A program made the position numbers and the translations under genes. 64,000 bases of DNA, from the NCBI RefSeq assembly GCF_001613105.1, contig NZ_BDBS01000043.1, forward strand, positions 1-64,000, read 5' to 3'. Position 1 is the stretch's first letter, and each line of letters starts with the position of its first letter. Below are positions 1-8,069 of this stretch, one piece after another. The notes beneath the pieces were generated by a model, which did no database searches, was not told the origin of the DNA, and saw only the letters and a program-made list of their open reading frames with translations. Source of the stretch: Nocardia pseudobrasiliensis NBRC 108224 (GTDB lineage: Bacteria; Actinomycetota; Actinomycetes; Mycobacteriales; Mycobacteriaceae).

Positions 1-1
1 C

Positions 2-214
2 GGTGTCGCGGGCACGCTCGCGGGCATGCCGATGCTGCCGCTGGGCACCCCGGTGGTCACCGCGCTCGGGGCCACCGCCGGTGCGGCGATGATCACCGTT
101 CCGGCGGCCGTCGTCGGCGCGGCGATCGGCGCGGGCGTCGGCGCGGCGAGTGGATATCTCGCTCCGGCCGTCGATGCCGCCGCCCCCGATCCGGGAGTGG
201 CAATCGTCGAGTGA
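2..214 (+). CDS. Gly/Ala/Val-rich protein, C-terminal fragment (cut by window edge)
   Basis: Only the last 70 codons are in the window; the reading frame is open to the left edge, so the start lies outside. The visible part is a hydrophobic, glycine/alanine/valine-rich stretch (for example PVVTALGATAGAAMITVPAA) followed by a short acidic tail. It closely resembles the C-terminus of the next gene (377-1156), which carries the same GAAMGAGVITVPAAAVGAA-type stretch, so the two are tandem paralogues. Such glycine-zipper-like segments occur in exported actinobacterial proteins of unknown function. I do not recognise a function. The gap to the next gene (about 160 bases) holds no clear terminator. 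Confidence 0.7.
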   Translation, partial: GVAGTLAGMPMLPLGTPVVTALGATAGAAMITVPAAVVGAAIGAGVGAASGYLAPAVDAAAPDPGVAIVE

Positions 215-376
215 TCGACCGAGAACCAGGGCCGGGGCCGCCATCTGCGGCTCCGGCTTTTTCAGTTAACTGGTCGCTATACCAAGACATTTCGACGGGT
301 TCGTATTTCCACCCATCCAGGACCGCCGCGGATCCGAATGCAGGTCGTCGAGCAGAGTCCGAGGAGAAAGGTCGTT

Positions 377-1156
377 ATGGCCGCAGGTAAACACAGAGCC
401 CCGAATCCGCACCGGCAACGGGTGAGCACCGCCTTCGCGGCCGGTGCCGTGCCGTTGGTGCTGGCCATCGTCGGGGGCGGAACGGCCAATGCCGCACCCG
501 CCGAACCGAATACGACTGCCGCCGCACAGGACACGCCGCGGCCACAGTGGCCCGCCACCGACGCGCCCAATGTGCAGCCGTACGAGGGTCTGCACATTCC
601 CGGTGACACCTACAGTTCCATGCAGAATGCGCGATCCCTGCCCGATCGCACCTACCTGGCCCCGGTCGGCGTGCTGCATCCTCCTGCGCCCGTCGCCCCG
701 GTTCCGCCGATCGCTCCACCCCCGGGCAAGTTCCGCTTCGGTGACGTCCAGGTCGACGTGCCCGCCGGAATGGATCGTGAACAGGCGATCGAGATCAATG
801 ACCAGTCCGCGCAGATCGAGGCGAATTTCGCCACGTTCCTGGATTCGGTCGGCATGGAGCGCAGTCGCTCCGATCGCATCGCCGGACAGGCGGTCGGCAC
901 CGCGGCCATGGGCGCGGTCGCCGGTGCGGCCATGGCCTCGCCGTTCGCGCTCACCGGCGGTCTGGTCGGCGGCGTGCTCGGACTCGCCATCGGCCTGCCG
1001 TTCGTGCCGGTCGGCGTGATCGCCGGACCCGCGCTGGGCGCGGCCATGGGCGCGGGTGTCATCACCGTGCCCGCCGCGGCGGTCGGTGCGGCCGCGGGTG
1101 CGGTTGTCGGCGCGGTCAATTCGTTCAACGCCCCGCCGCGCGTAGTCGGCGACTGA
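377..1156 (+). CDS. Exported glycine-zipper-like protein of unknown function
   Basis: 259 residues. I start at ATG 377 rather than the upstream in-frame ATG 338, because a GAGGAGAAAG ribosome site lies just before 377 and the protein then begins with a basic stretch (MAAGKHRAPNPHRQR), a hydrophobic segment and an Ala-x-Ala site (ANAAPAEP near residue 38): a classic Sec signal peptide. The mature protein has a proline-rich region (about 95-115), then a Gly/Ala/Val-rich hydrophobic C-terminal third of alternating GxxxG-like spacing that could insert in a membrane. It is a paralogue of the partial gene upstream. Likely cell-envelope associated; function unknown. Confidence 0.8.
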   Translation: MAAGKHRAPNPHRQRVSTAFAAGAVPLVLAIVGGGTANAAPAEPNTTAAAQDTPRPQWPATDAPNVQPYEGLHIPGDTYSSMQNARSLPDRTYLAPVGVLHPPAPVAPVPPIAPPPGKFRFGDVQVDVPAGMDREQAIEINDQSAQIEANFATFLDSVGMERSRSDRIAGQAVGTAAMGAVAGAAMASPFALTGGLVGGVLGLAIGLPFVPVGVIAGPALGAAMGAGVITVPAAAVGAAAGAVVGAVNSFNAPPRVVGD

Positions 1157-1250
1157 GCACCACCGGATCTCCCGGGGCGGGGACGGCCGACGATGTCCGC
1201 TTCCCGCCCCGTTCGCGTGCCCTGTCCACCAGACACGAAAGGCGAACCCT

Positions 1251-1349
1251 ATGAGCCCGTTCCGCATGCTTGTGCAGACCATGTCGGCCGAATGGCAGTT
1301 CGTCGCGACATCGTTCGAATCGTGGCTCTCACTACTGCTGTGCCCGTAG
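1251..1349 (+). CDS. Possible 32-residue small protein
   Basis: A short ORF beginning MSPFRMLVQTMSAEWQ with an AAAGG ribosome-site-like sequence about 8 bases upstream. It has an aromatic, hydrophobic C-terminal half (SWLSLLLCP) that could be an amphipathic or membrane helix. It lies between the exported protein (ends 1156) and the convergent ureD (ends 1354), in a gap with no other candidate gene. No family recognised. Support is the ribosome site and the gap only, so it could be chance. Confidence 0.35.
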   Translation: MSPFRMLVQTMSAEWQFVATSFESWLSLLLCP

Positions 1350-1353
1350 GCGA

Positions 1354-2010
1354 TCAGACCGAGGCCAGTGCCGTCGCGGTCCGGGTGAACAGCGAACCGC
1401 CCGCGGCCAGCGGCAGCAGCGCCGCGTCCAGGCCCGCGGTATGGGCGGGACGGTCGTCGGGATAACGCAATTCGCTCTCCAGGGCGCGCGGCCCGGTGAG
1501 CCGATCGTCGGTGATCGCGTCCGCGCCCAGTTCCAGGCGATGCCGCAGCAGCGGCGTCTCACCCAGATCGGCGACGAGTTCGCCTGCCCACCACCCGATG
1601 TCCTCACCGGTGCGACCGATCTGCACCCGCTCCCGCAACCGCAGCCGGGCATCGCTCGAAAGCGCGACGCTCGTGCGTGCCTCGTGTTCCGCGCCGCCCG
1701 CGACGACCGTGGGTTCCGGATCGAAGTCCAGCTCGCCCCCGATCTCGAAGCGCCAGCGCGCCGATGACCGCGCGGTGGCCCGGCCGGGCAGCGCGATGGT
1801 CGCGGCGACCGAGCGCACCACCAGCCGCGCACCGGGTTCCACCACGATCGCGATATCGAGTTCGTCCCCGCCCAACGGCGTCGCGGCCGTGCCGATCAGA
1901 TGTACGATATCCGGCCCGGTGCGCCGCGCCGCCAGCCCGCCGGTGGCGTGGATGTGCGGCAGCGCGCCGGGCCGGGCGTGGATGCGCAGTTCAGTGCGCA
2001 ACTGCCCCAT
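1354..2010 (-). CDS. ureD: Urease accessory protein UreD
   Basis: About 218 residues. UreD (UreH) forms the scaffold that binds the urease apoprotein together with UreF and UreG so that nickel and CO2 can be delivered to the active site. The N-terminus (RTELRIHARPGALPHIHATG) and the GPDIVHLIGTAATPLGGDEL region are characteristic of actinobacterial UreD. Start chosen at the codon at 2010 (MGQLRTELRI), which overlaps the ureG stop by about 20 bases, implying translational coupling; a start at 2040 is possible but would deepen the overlap. Last gene of the ureF-ureG-ureD operon. The structural genes ureABC are about 6 kb away on the same strand. Confidence 0.85.
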   Translation of the reverse strand: MGQLRTELRIHARPGALPHIHATGGLAARRTGPDIVHLIGTAATPLGGDELDIAIVVEPGARLVVRSVAATIALPGRATARSSARWRFEIGGELDFDPEPTVVAGGAEHEARTSVALSSDARLRLRERVQIGRTGEDIGWWAGELVADLGETPLLRHRLELGADAITDDRLTGPRALESELRYPDDRPAHTAGLDAALLPLAAGGSLFTRTATALASV

Positions 2011-2692
2011 CCTGTTCGGCGATGACGCGCAATTGCTCACGGACCCAGGTCAATACGGGAGTCGCGGCCGGATCCTCGGTGAGCGAGGTGAACACGAACG
2101 GGCGGCCCTCGCGCACGGCCGTGGAATCCCGGTCCATCACACCCAGATCCGCGCCGACCAGCGGGGCCAGATCGGTTTTGTTGATCACCAGCAGGTCCGA
2201 GAAGGTCACGCCCGGACCGCCCTTGCGCGGCACCTTGTCGCCGCCGGCGACGTCGACGACGAAGATCTGCGCATCGATCAGCCCGGAGGAGAAGGTCGCG
2301 GTCAGATTGTCGCCGCCGGATTCGACCAGGATCAGATCCAGCGGCGGATTGGCCTCGATCAGATCGTCGATGGCGTCGAGGTTGGCGGTGATGTCGTCGC
2401 GGATCGCGGTGTGCGGGCAACCGCCGGTCTGCACCGCGGTGATGCGCTCGTCCGGCAGCACGGCGTGGCGGCGCAGGAAGTCGGCGTCCTCGGTGGTGTA
2501 GATGTCGTTGGTCAGCACGGCCAGCGACAGTTCCGTGCGCAGCTGCCGACACAGCGCCGCGACCAACGCGGTCTTACCCGATCCGACCGGGCCGCCGATG
2601 CCGATCCGCATCGGCTCGCCCGCGGTGCGCTCGCGCTTGGGGCGGTCGTGGGCGTGGTCGTGCGGTTCGCCGTCGATCAGATGTGGGGGCAT
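1991..2692 (-). CDS. ureG: Urease accessory GTPase UreG
   Basis: 233 residues. UreG is the SIMIBI-class GTPase that carries nickel and powers urease activation. Visible motifs are the P-loop GPVGSGKT, the Mg-binding and switch segment NDIYTTEDADFL, the nickel-binding CPH in QTGGCPHTAIRDD, ESGGDNLTATF, and the guanine-specificity NKTD. Start is ATG 2692, preceded by AAAGGA; the reading frame remains open further upstream but has no ribosome site. The N-terminus is histidine-rich (GEPHDHAHD), a feature also seen in mycobacterial UreG. No ureE was found in the window, so this His-rich extension may contribute to nickel binding (inference). Confidence 0.95.
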   Translation of the reverse strand: MPPHLIDGEPHDHAHDRPKRERTAGEPMRIGIGGPVGSGKTALVAALCRQLRTELSLAVLTNDIYTTEDADFLRRHAVLPDERITAVQTGGCPHTAIRDDITANLDAIDDLIEANPPLDLILVESGGDNLTATFSSGLIDAQIFVVDVAGGDKVPRKGGPGVTFSDLLVINKTDLAPLVGADLGVMDRDSTAVREGRPFVFTSLTEDPAATPVLTWVREQLRVIAEQDGAVAH

Positions 2693-2708
2693 GGTGGTGC
2701 ATTCCTTT

Positions 2709-3341
2709 CTACGAAGCGAACAGCGGCATATCGCGCCCGATGTGGCGCTCGGCGAGGACGTCCTGGAGCGGATCCGACAGGGCGGCAAGACCTTTCACCG
2801 CCTCGGCGGCGGTGCGATCACAGACCGCCGTGAGCCGGACCGTACAGGCGGCCACGGCCGCGGGATCCAGGGCCAGCAACCGCTGCGCGGCCGTGGCAGC
2901 GCCGGTCATGGTGGTGTAGACGACGACGCCCGCGATCTGTTCCGGCGTCGCCCCGGCCACCCGGCCGACCTGTCCGAATACCGTGGACAAATGCGGCCGC
3001 GCGCCGAATGCGCGCCAATCCTGTTGCGGCCATACCTGTTTCGCCAGACGCGCGAGACCGCGCCCCTGCGCCCGCGACGCGTTGCGCGCCGCCGGGGCGG
3101 GCGTGCGCGCATCGGCCTCCGCCTCGGCCCGTCCCGGATCCAATTCCCCCGCGCACACCGCCGCCGCCAACGAGGCGGCCACCAGACCGGAGGTCCGCAC
3201 CCGCCGCCGCAGATAGACCTCCACCGACCCCACATCCCGCACCAGACCGGAGGCAATCGCCTCCTCGACCCCGCCCGAATGTACGTGACCACCAATGGGC
3301 AGGCGGGAATCGGCCAGCGTCAACAACATCGCCAGACTCAT
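2709..3341 (-). CDS. ureF: Urease accessory protein UreF
   Basis: 210 residues. UreF acts with UreD and UreG as a checkpoint and assembly factor for urease metallocentre formation. The N-terminal segment LLTLADSRLPIGGHVHSGGV matches the family signature (ADSRLPIGGHxHSGG), and the protein is mostly alpha-helical, as expected. First gene of ureFGD, 16 bases before ureG. A promoter must lie in the roughly 150-base gap to the upstream SDR gene, or transcription runs through from it; no strong promoter is evident. Separated from ureABC by seven unrelated genes. Confidence 0.93.
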   Translation of the reverse strand: MSLAMLLTLADSRLPIGGHVHSGGVEEAIASGLVRDVGSVEVYLRRRVRTSGLVAASLAAAVCAGELDPGRAEAEADARTPAPAARNASRAQGRGLARLAKQVWPQQDWRAFGARPHLSTVFGQVGRVAGATPEQIAGVVVYTTMTGAATAAQRLLALDPAAVAACTVRLTAVCDRTAAEAVKGLAALSDPLQDVLAERHIGRDMPLFAS

Positions 3342-3489
3342 CCGACAGCCTCGCTGACGCTCGGCCGCGGCATAGGTCTGTGATCACGCACCCCCCGATC
3401 CTACGGTCGGCCCGAACGGGCTCGACGGCGGCTCAGCGGCGACTCGACGCCGGGAAACCGCACGACGGCCCCGACCGACTTCCAGCGAC

Positions 3490-4353
3490 TCAGCGCCGGA
3501 AACTGCGCGACATGAATCGTTGGCTGGGGCCGCGGGTGATATCGGTCCAGGCCTGCAGTGGTCCGGTCCACCACGGGGAGATCTCCAGCGGTTTGGCGAC
3601 CACCGCGTGGCACACCACATCCGCGGCCTCCTCGGCCGTCAGGCCGGGCATACTGCCGAAATTGGTGGGCGCGCTCATGCGGGTGTGCACCAGCGGCATG
3701 TAGATGGAGGTGGTGGTGACATTGTCGTTGGCGATTTCGGTGGCCACGGTGCGTAACCACATGTCGAAGGCCGCTTTCGACGCGCCGTAGGCCGCCCAGC
3801 GCGGGGCCGGGGGCATGCGCAGACCCCAGGTGGAGATGTTGACGATATGTCCCTCGCGCCGCTCGCGCATGCCGGGCAGCAGGGTGAGCAGCAACCGCAC
3901 CGGGCCCAGATAGTTGATATCCATCGTGCGGGTGAAATCGTGGAAGCGATCGTAGGAGTGGTCGATCGCGCGTCGAATCGACTTGCCCGCGTTGTTGATC
4001 ACGACATCCACATGCCCGTGCGCGTCGAGCAGTTCGCGCCCGAGCCGATCGGTGGCATCCATATCGGACAGATCCGCGGTGTAGGCGAAGGCCTTACCGC
4101 CCGTGTCCGTGATCTCCGCGGCGATCTCGTCCAGATCCTCGCGCGACCGCGCCACCAGCAATACGGTCGCCCCCGCCCCGCCGAGCTTCTGCACGGTCGC
4201 CTTCCCGATTCCGTGCGACGCCCCCGTCACCAGGACCACCCGCTCCGAAACCGCTTCCCGCAAGGCCTTTTCCCGCGGCCGCGACGTCGGATACAACAGC
4301 CGGGTAGCCACCCGTTCGGCCAACGGCCGCCCGTTACCTGTGGTGTCGTTCAC
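3490..4353 (-). CDS. SDR-family oxidoreductase
   Basis: 287 residues, a classical short-chain dehydrogenase preceded by a roughly 38-residue N-terminal extension containing ERVATRLLYPTSRPREK. The Rossmann motif is GASHGIG (TGASHGIGKATVQ), the structural motif is NNAGKS, and the catalytic Ser and Tyr-x-x-x-Lys are in NISTWGL and YGASK. It therefore probably uses NADP(H) or NAD(H). The substrate cannot be told from sequence; mycobacterial relatives are usually described as fatty-acyl or steroid-type SDRs. It sits alone between ureF and the efflux gene, same strand as both. Confidence 0.85.
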   Translation of the reverse strand: MNDTTGNGRPLAERVATRLLYPTSRPREKALREAVSERVVLVTGASHGIGKATVQKLGGAGATVLLVARSREDLDEIAAEITDTGGKAFAYTADLSDMDATDRLGRELLDAHGHVDVVINNAGKSIRRAIDHSYDRFHDFTRTMDINYLGPVRLLLTLLPGMRERREGHIVNISTWGLRMPPAPRWAAYGASKAAFDMWLRTVATEIANDNVTTTSIYMPLVHTRMSAPTNFGSMPGLTAEEAADVVCHAVVAKPLEISPWWTGPLQAWTDITRGPSQRFMSRSFRR

Positions 4354-4429
4354 ACCACGACTCTAAGCCCGCCCTTTGATCTTCGCCCGCAAACCCGACC
4401 CGCCGCCCATTCCGAAGGCCGAACGCGCC

Positions 4430-5944
4430 TCAGCGCGAAGCGCACTCGGCCGGGACGCGCGCCGATTCCTCCGAGGCGTCCGATCGGGTTCGGGAGCGCC
4501 CCGCGATCAGGGCGATGATCGCCATGCCGATCAGCAGCACCGCGCCGACGGTGGTGGCGGTATGCATTCCGGTAACGAAGGATTCGCGGGCGGCGTGGGC
4601 GAGGGCCGGATTGTTGGCGGCGTGGTCGAGGGTTTCGCCCAGGGTCGAGGCGAAATCGCCGCCGGAGCGGAAGACCAGGGCAGCGAGCGAACCCAGCAGC
4701 GACAGGCCCAGCGCATTGCCCAATTCGAAACTGGTCTCGGAGATCCCGACCGCCGAACCCGCCCGTTCGGCCGGAACCGAGGCAACCGAAACCTCCGAGA
4801 CGAGGGTGAACACCACGCCGTAGCCGATGCCCGCGACGGTCGAACCGGCCACATACCACCCGACCCCGCCGTCCACGCCGACCCCGAACAGCATGAGATT
4901 GCCCACGGCGGCCGCGCCCAGCGCCAGCACGAACGAGGCCCGCACGCCGAGCCACCGCGCGACCTTGGCCCCGTTCATCGAGCACAGGAACACCACGATC
5001 GCCTGCGGAATGCCCAGCAGCGCCGCGGCCAGCGCATCGCGTCCGGTCACCGATTGCAGATACACGCTGGTCAAATAGCTCAGCGCGGCCAGTGACATCA
5101 TGCCGATCGTGGACGAGCCGATCGCCACCGAGAACCAGCCCTGCCGAAACAGCGACAGATCCAGCAGCGGATCGGCCAGCTGCCGCTGCCGGCGCACGAA
5201 CAACACCAACACCACCACACCGAATACGCCGATAACCGCCACCCGCGGATCGATCCCATCGGCCGCGGCCTGTTTGACCGCGTACACCAGCGGCAGAATG
5301 CCGCCGATCGACATCACCACGCTCAACAGATCCAACGGTCCCCGCCCGGTCGAGCGATGTTCCGGCAGCACGAACATCCCGAAGGCCAGCAGCACCAGCA
5401 ACACCGGGGTGTTGATCAAGAACACCGTGCCCCACCAGAACTGATGCAGCAGTACGCCGCCCACGATCGGCCCGATCGCCGAACCGCCCGCGAAGAACGC
5501 CGTCCAGATCCCGATCGCGGTGCCGCGGGTGCGCGGATCCGGGAACAGGCTCGAGATCAGGGCCAGACTCGACGGCAGCAGCGTCGCCCCGCCCAGACCC
5601 ATCAGCGCCCGGGCCGCGATCAGTACACCGGCGCTCGGCGCGAAGGCCGCCAGCACCGAGGCCACCCCGAACACCGTCGCACCGGCGAGCAGGATATTGC
5701 GCCGCCCGATCCGGTCGCCCAGATTGCCCATGGTGATCAGCAGCCCGGCGATCAGGAAGCCGTAGATGTCGAGAATCCACAGCTGCTGGGTCGCCGAGGG
5801 CGCCAGCGCCTCGGTGAGCGCGGGCATGGCCAGGTACAGCACCGACATATCCATCGACACCAGCAGTACGGGCAGGATCAGCACGGCCAATCCCAGCCAG
5901 GCACGCCGGGGCGTCGCGATGTCGTGGGTATCGATGCCAGTCAT
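4430..5944 (-). CDS. MFS drug efflux transporter, DHA2 (14-TM) family
   Basis: About 504 residues with roughly 14 hydrophobic segments. Diagnostic motifs of the EmrB/QacA family are present: the TM1 motif LDMS-like SMDMSVLYLAMPAL, motif A-like GNLGDRIGRRNILL after TM2, and motif C-like GPIVGG in TM5. It resembles LfrA/SmvA-type cation and drug exporters driven by the proton gradient. The start is ATG 5944 (GTG 5947 is also possible) with AAAGGA upstream. Transcribed divergently from the TetR gene at 6039, with two operator-like palindromes between them, so it is most likely that repressor's target. Confidence 0.9.
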   Translation of the reverse strand: MTGIDTHDIATPRRAWLGLAVLILPVLLVSMDMSVLYLAMPALTEALAPSATQQLWILDIYGFLIAGLLITMGNLGDRIGRRNILLAGATVFGVASVLAAFAPSAGVLIAARALMGLGGATLLPSSLALISSLFPDPRTRGTAIGIWTAFFAGGSAIGPIVGGVLLHQFWWGTVFLINTPVLLVLLAFGMFVLPEHRSTGRGPLDLLSVVMSIGGILPLVYAVKQAAADGIDPRVAVIGVFGVVVLVLFVRRQRQLADPLLDLSLFRQGWFSVAIGSSTIGMMSLAALSYLTSVYLQSVTGRDALAAALLGIPQAIVVFLCSMNGAKVARWLGVRASFVLALGAAAVGNLMLFGVGVDGGVGWYVAGSTVAGIGYGVVFTLVSEVSVASVPAERAGSAVGISETSFELGNALGLSLLGSLAALVFRSGGDFASTLGETLDHAANNPALAHAARESFVTGMHTATTVGAVLLIGMAIIALIAGRSRTRSDASEESARVPAECASR

Positions 5945-5964
5945 CACCTATCCTTTGCGAGTCG

Positions 5965-6005
5965 CGCGTACAACGTACGCGTCAGGGGCTGGGTACAGCG
6001 TACGC
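5965..6005. promoter_or_regulatory. Tandem palindromic operators between efflux pump and tetR
   Basis: Two near-identical inverted repeats lie in the 94-base divergent gap. Site 1 is GCGTAC-AAC-GTACGC at 5966-5980 (extends one base each side); site 2 is GGGTAC-AGC-GTACGC at 5991-6005. Centres are 25 bases apart. Both have the 6-3-6 geometry typical of TetR-family operators, so binding would repress both the pump and the regulator itself. Confidence 0.75.
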
Positions 6006-6038
6006 ACCCGGGCGCCGAAACGAAAGCGAGTAGTTTGC

Positions 6039-6695
6039 ATGACCGATCCGAAGCTCACTCGGACCGCCATCGTCGACACGGCGATCGAACTGGCCGACGA
6101 GGCCGGACTGGACGCCCTGTCGATGCGGCGCATCGCCGAGCGGATGGGAGTGGGCGCGATGTCGCTGTATCGGCATGTGCCGAACAAGGACTCGCTACTG
6201 GCCGATATGACCGACGAGGTCGCCCGGCGCAATCCGTATCCCGCGCCGGAATCGACTTGGACCTGGCGCGATCGGGTCCGCATCGCCGGGGAGATCGATT
6301 GGCGGCTGTATCGGGAACATCCGTGGGTGCTGTTCACCTTCGCCGTACCCCGCTACAACTTCGGCCCGTCGAGCCTGGCCTGCCTGGCGTGGCTCGTGGA
6401 GGGCTTCGGCGAGGTGACCGATGACACGCGCGAGGCGACGCGGATGTCGCTGTCGGTGTGGAGTTACATCGCCGGCATCGCCCTGCAGAACGTCAGCGCC
6501 GCGATGCTCGAACGCCGCGACGGCGAACAGGAGGAGTCGGCCTTCCGCGCGCTGCTCGACGGCAAACCGCGCTGGCCCACCCCGCCGCCGCTCGCACCGC
6601 TCGAGGGCACCGGCCGCGGCGATCTGCTCGATCCCGAACAGCTGATGTATTCCGGCCTCGCGGCCCTGTGCGACGGATTCGACCGCCGCCGATGA
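6039..6695 (+). CDS. TetR-family transcriptional repressor of the efflux pump
   Basis: 218 residues. The N-terminal HTH is clear: TAIVDTAIELADEAGLDALS, then MRRIAERMGVGAMSLYRHVPNKD, where the recognition helix is VGAMSLYRHV. The C-terminal half has the ligand-binding arrangement seen in tetracycline-repressor-like TetR_C proteins. ATG 6039 (MTDPKLTRT) is chosen: upstream in-frame codons run through the operators and the neighbouring gene's promoter. Divergent from the MFS gene; autoregulation through the tandem GTAC palindromes is inferred. Confidence 0.88.
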   Translation: MTDPKLTRTAIVDTAIELADEAGLDALSMRRIAERMGVGAMSLYRHVPNKDSLLADMTDEVARRNPYPAPESTWTWRDRVRIAGEIDWRLYREHPWVLFTFAVPRYNFGPSSLACLAWLVEGFGEVTDDTREATRMSLSVWSYIAGIALQNVSAAMLERRDGEQEESAFRALLDGKPRWPTPPPLAPLEGTGRGDLLDPEQLMYSGLAALCDGFDRRR

Positions 6696-6781
6696 ATCGG
6701 CCCGCGCCGCAGCGTCTGCATCATTGCATCGAGTGCCATCGCGCGTCGCGGCACTCCCGATCATGATCGAAGGAGAGACGT

Positions 6782-7561
6782 ATGAGCGGCTTCGCCACCG
6801 GCGCGCCCTGCTGGTTCGACGTCACCGCACCCGATATCGACGCCGCGGGCGAGTTCTACAGCGCGCTGTTCGGCTGGACCGCCGAACGACCCGACCCCAG
6901 CGGCGGTGACTACGCCGTCCTGCGCCAGGACGGCGCATACGTGGCGGGCATCGCCTGCGCCACGACGCCCGACGGCGGCGTCAAACCCGCGCTGTGGCTG
7001 CCGTATTTCGCGGTCACCGAACTGGATCGGGCCGTGGCGGCCGCGACCGCCCACGGCGCAACGGTTTTCGCCGAACGCGTCGAGATCCCCGGCCAACTCG
7101 AATTCGCCATCCTCGCCGATCCGGCGGGCGCGGGCTACGGATTGGCGCATCTGACCGGCCATCCGGGCACCGAACGCTGGGGCGCGCCGAACAATCCGAT
7201 CTGGGTGCAGTACACCGCGACCGGCACGCCGTCGCGGGCGATGGCCCACTACGCCACGGTACTGGACTGGACCTACCGCGACGCCGGCTGGGAGACCGCG
7301 ACAGTCGACCCGTACCAGGCGTTGACCACCGCCGAGGGCGGCCGTGAATTCGGCGGCGCGGCCGCGGCGCAACCCGGTGAACCGGCCCCGTTCTGGGCGT
7401 TGACGATTCACGTCCTCGACTGCGACGCCACCGCCGCCCGCGCGGTCGAACTGGGCGGCAAGATCGTCGCGGAACCGCACGACAATCCCGGCCCCTCACG
7501 ACTGGCCGTCATCTCCGATCCCGCGGGCGCGACCCTGGCCCTCATGGCATTCCCGCACTGA
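6782..7561 (+). CDS. Two-domain VOC (glyoxalase-like) protein
   Basis: 259 residues made of two vicinal-oxygen-chelate domains in tandem. Domain 1 is about 8-120 (CWFDVTAPDIDAAGEFYSAL, a strong VOC signature, then GWTAERPD), and domain 2 about 135-258 (WVQYTATGTPSRAMAHYATV, LDWTYRD). The final PAGATLALMAFPH is the usual closing strand. The family includes bleomycin/fosfomycin resistance proteins, dioxygenases and glyoxalases; this twin-domain, CFP32/hydrolase-like type has no assigned reaction. The second histidine/glutamate metal ligands are not obviously conserved. Ribosome site GAAGGAGAG sits just before ATG 6782. Possibly co-transcribed with the TetR gene. Confidence 0.85.
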   Translation: MSGFATGAPCWFDVTAPDIDAAGEFYSALFGWTAERPDPSGGDYAVLRQDGAYVAGIACATTPDGGVKPALWLPYFAVTELDRAVAAATAHGATVFAERVEIPGQLEFAILADPAGAGYGLAHLTGHPGTERWGAPNNPIWVQYTATGTPSRAMAHYATVLDWTYRDAGWETATVDPYQALTTAEGGREFGGAAAAQPGEPAPFWALTIHVLDCDATAARAVELGGKIVAEPHDNPGPSRLAVISDPAGATLALMAFPH

Positions 7562-7568
7562 GTGCCGA

Positions 7569-7976
7569 TCAGGCGGCCGGATAGAAGCTCCGGCCGCCGA
7601 CCCCACCCGAGACCGACCACACCTCGACGATTCTCCCGTCCACGAAACGCAGGATGTCGGTCCCGCTGATATCCATCTCCCCCTCCGGCGTCGGCCGCCG
7701 CGCGCCGTAGGGCCGGGCCACAATGCCCGTTCGCGGTCCATCCAGACGGACCACCGCCTCGCCCTGCGCCTCGTAGCGCAGCCCCGGCCGCTCGGCCCGG
7801 AACCGCTCGATCTGCCGCGCCAGCGCCGCCGGATCGCCGATCGTGTCGAATGCGTCCGCACCGGGCTGCGCGTAACGCAGCGTGACATTCCGCGCAATGA
7901 TCTCCTCGGCCACCGCGAGATCGCCGTTCCACAGCACCACCCAGCGATCGAACAGTTCGATACCGAAGTCGCTCAT
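7569..7976 (-). CDS. SnoaL/NTF2-like small protein
   Basis: 135 residues, in the cone-shaped NTF2-like (SnoaL) superfamily: an N-terminal helix (FGIELFDRWVVLWNGDLAVA), a pattern of ligand-pocket strands (ARNVTLRYAQPGADAF), and a closing STDILRF/DGRIVEVWSV-type strand pair. Members are polyketide cyclases, isomerases or binding proteins; nothing shows the substrate. Ribosome site AGGAGAAGG precedes ATG 7976. Divergent from the PadR gene, with repeated operator-like sites between them, so it is probably that regulator's target. Confidence 0.8.
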   Translation of the reverse strand: MSDFGIELFDRWVVLWNGDLAVAEEIIARNVTLRYAQPGADAFDTIGDPAALARQIERFRAERPGLRYEAQGEAVVRLDGPRTGIVARPYGARRPTPEGEMDISGTDILRFVDGRIVEVWSVSGGVGGRSFYPAA

Positions 7977-7988
7977 ACCTTCTCCTCA

Positions 7989-8044
7989 ATAGTCTCATTG
8001 ATACCGTCGCGACGAGATCAAGCTATAGTCTCAATGAGATGGTG
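7989..8044. promoter_or_regulatory. Repeated operator sites between SnoaL gene and padR
   Basis: ATAGTCTCATTGA starts at 7989 and ATAGTCTCAATGA at 8025, direct repeats 36 bases apart. The second contains the perfect inverted repeat TCTCAATGAGA and overlaps a plausible -10 box (TATAGT, 8024-8029) for the PadR gene; the first lies against the ribosome site of the divergent SnoaL gene. This arrangement suggests autoregulated control of both by the PadR protein. Confidence 0.65.
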
Positions 8045-8069
8045 TCAACGAGAGGCAGAGGAGAGGCGG

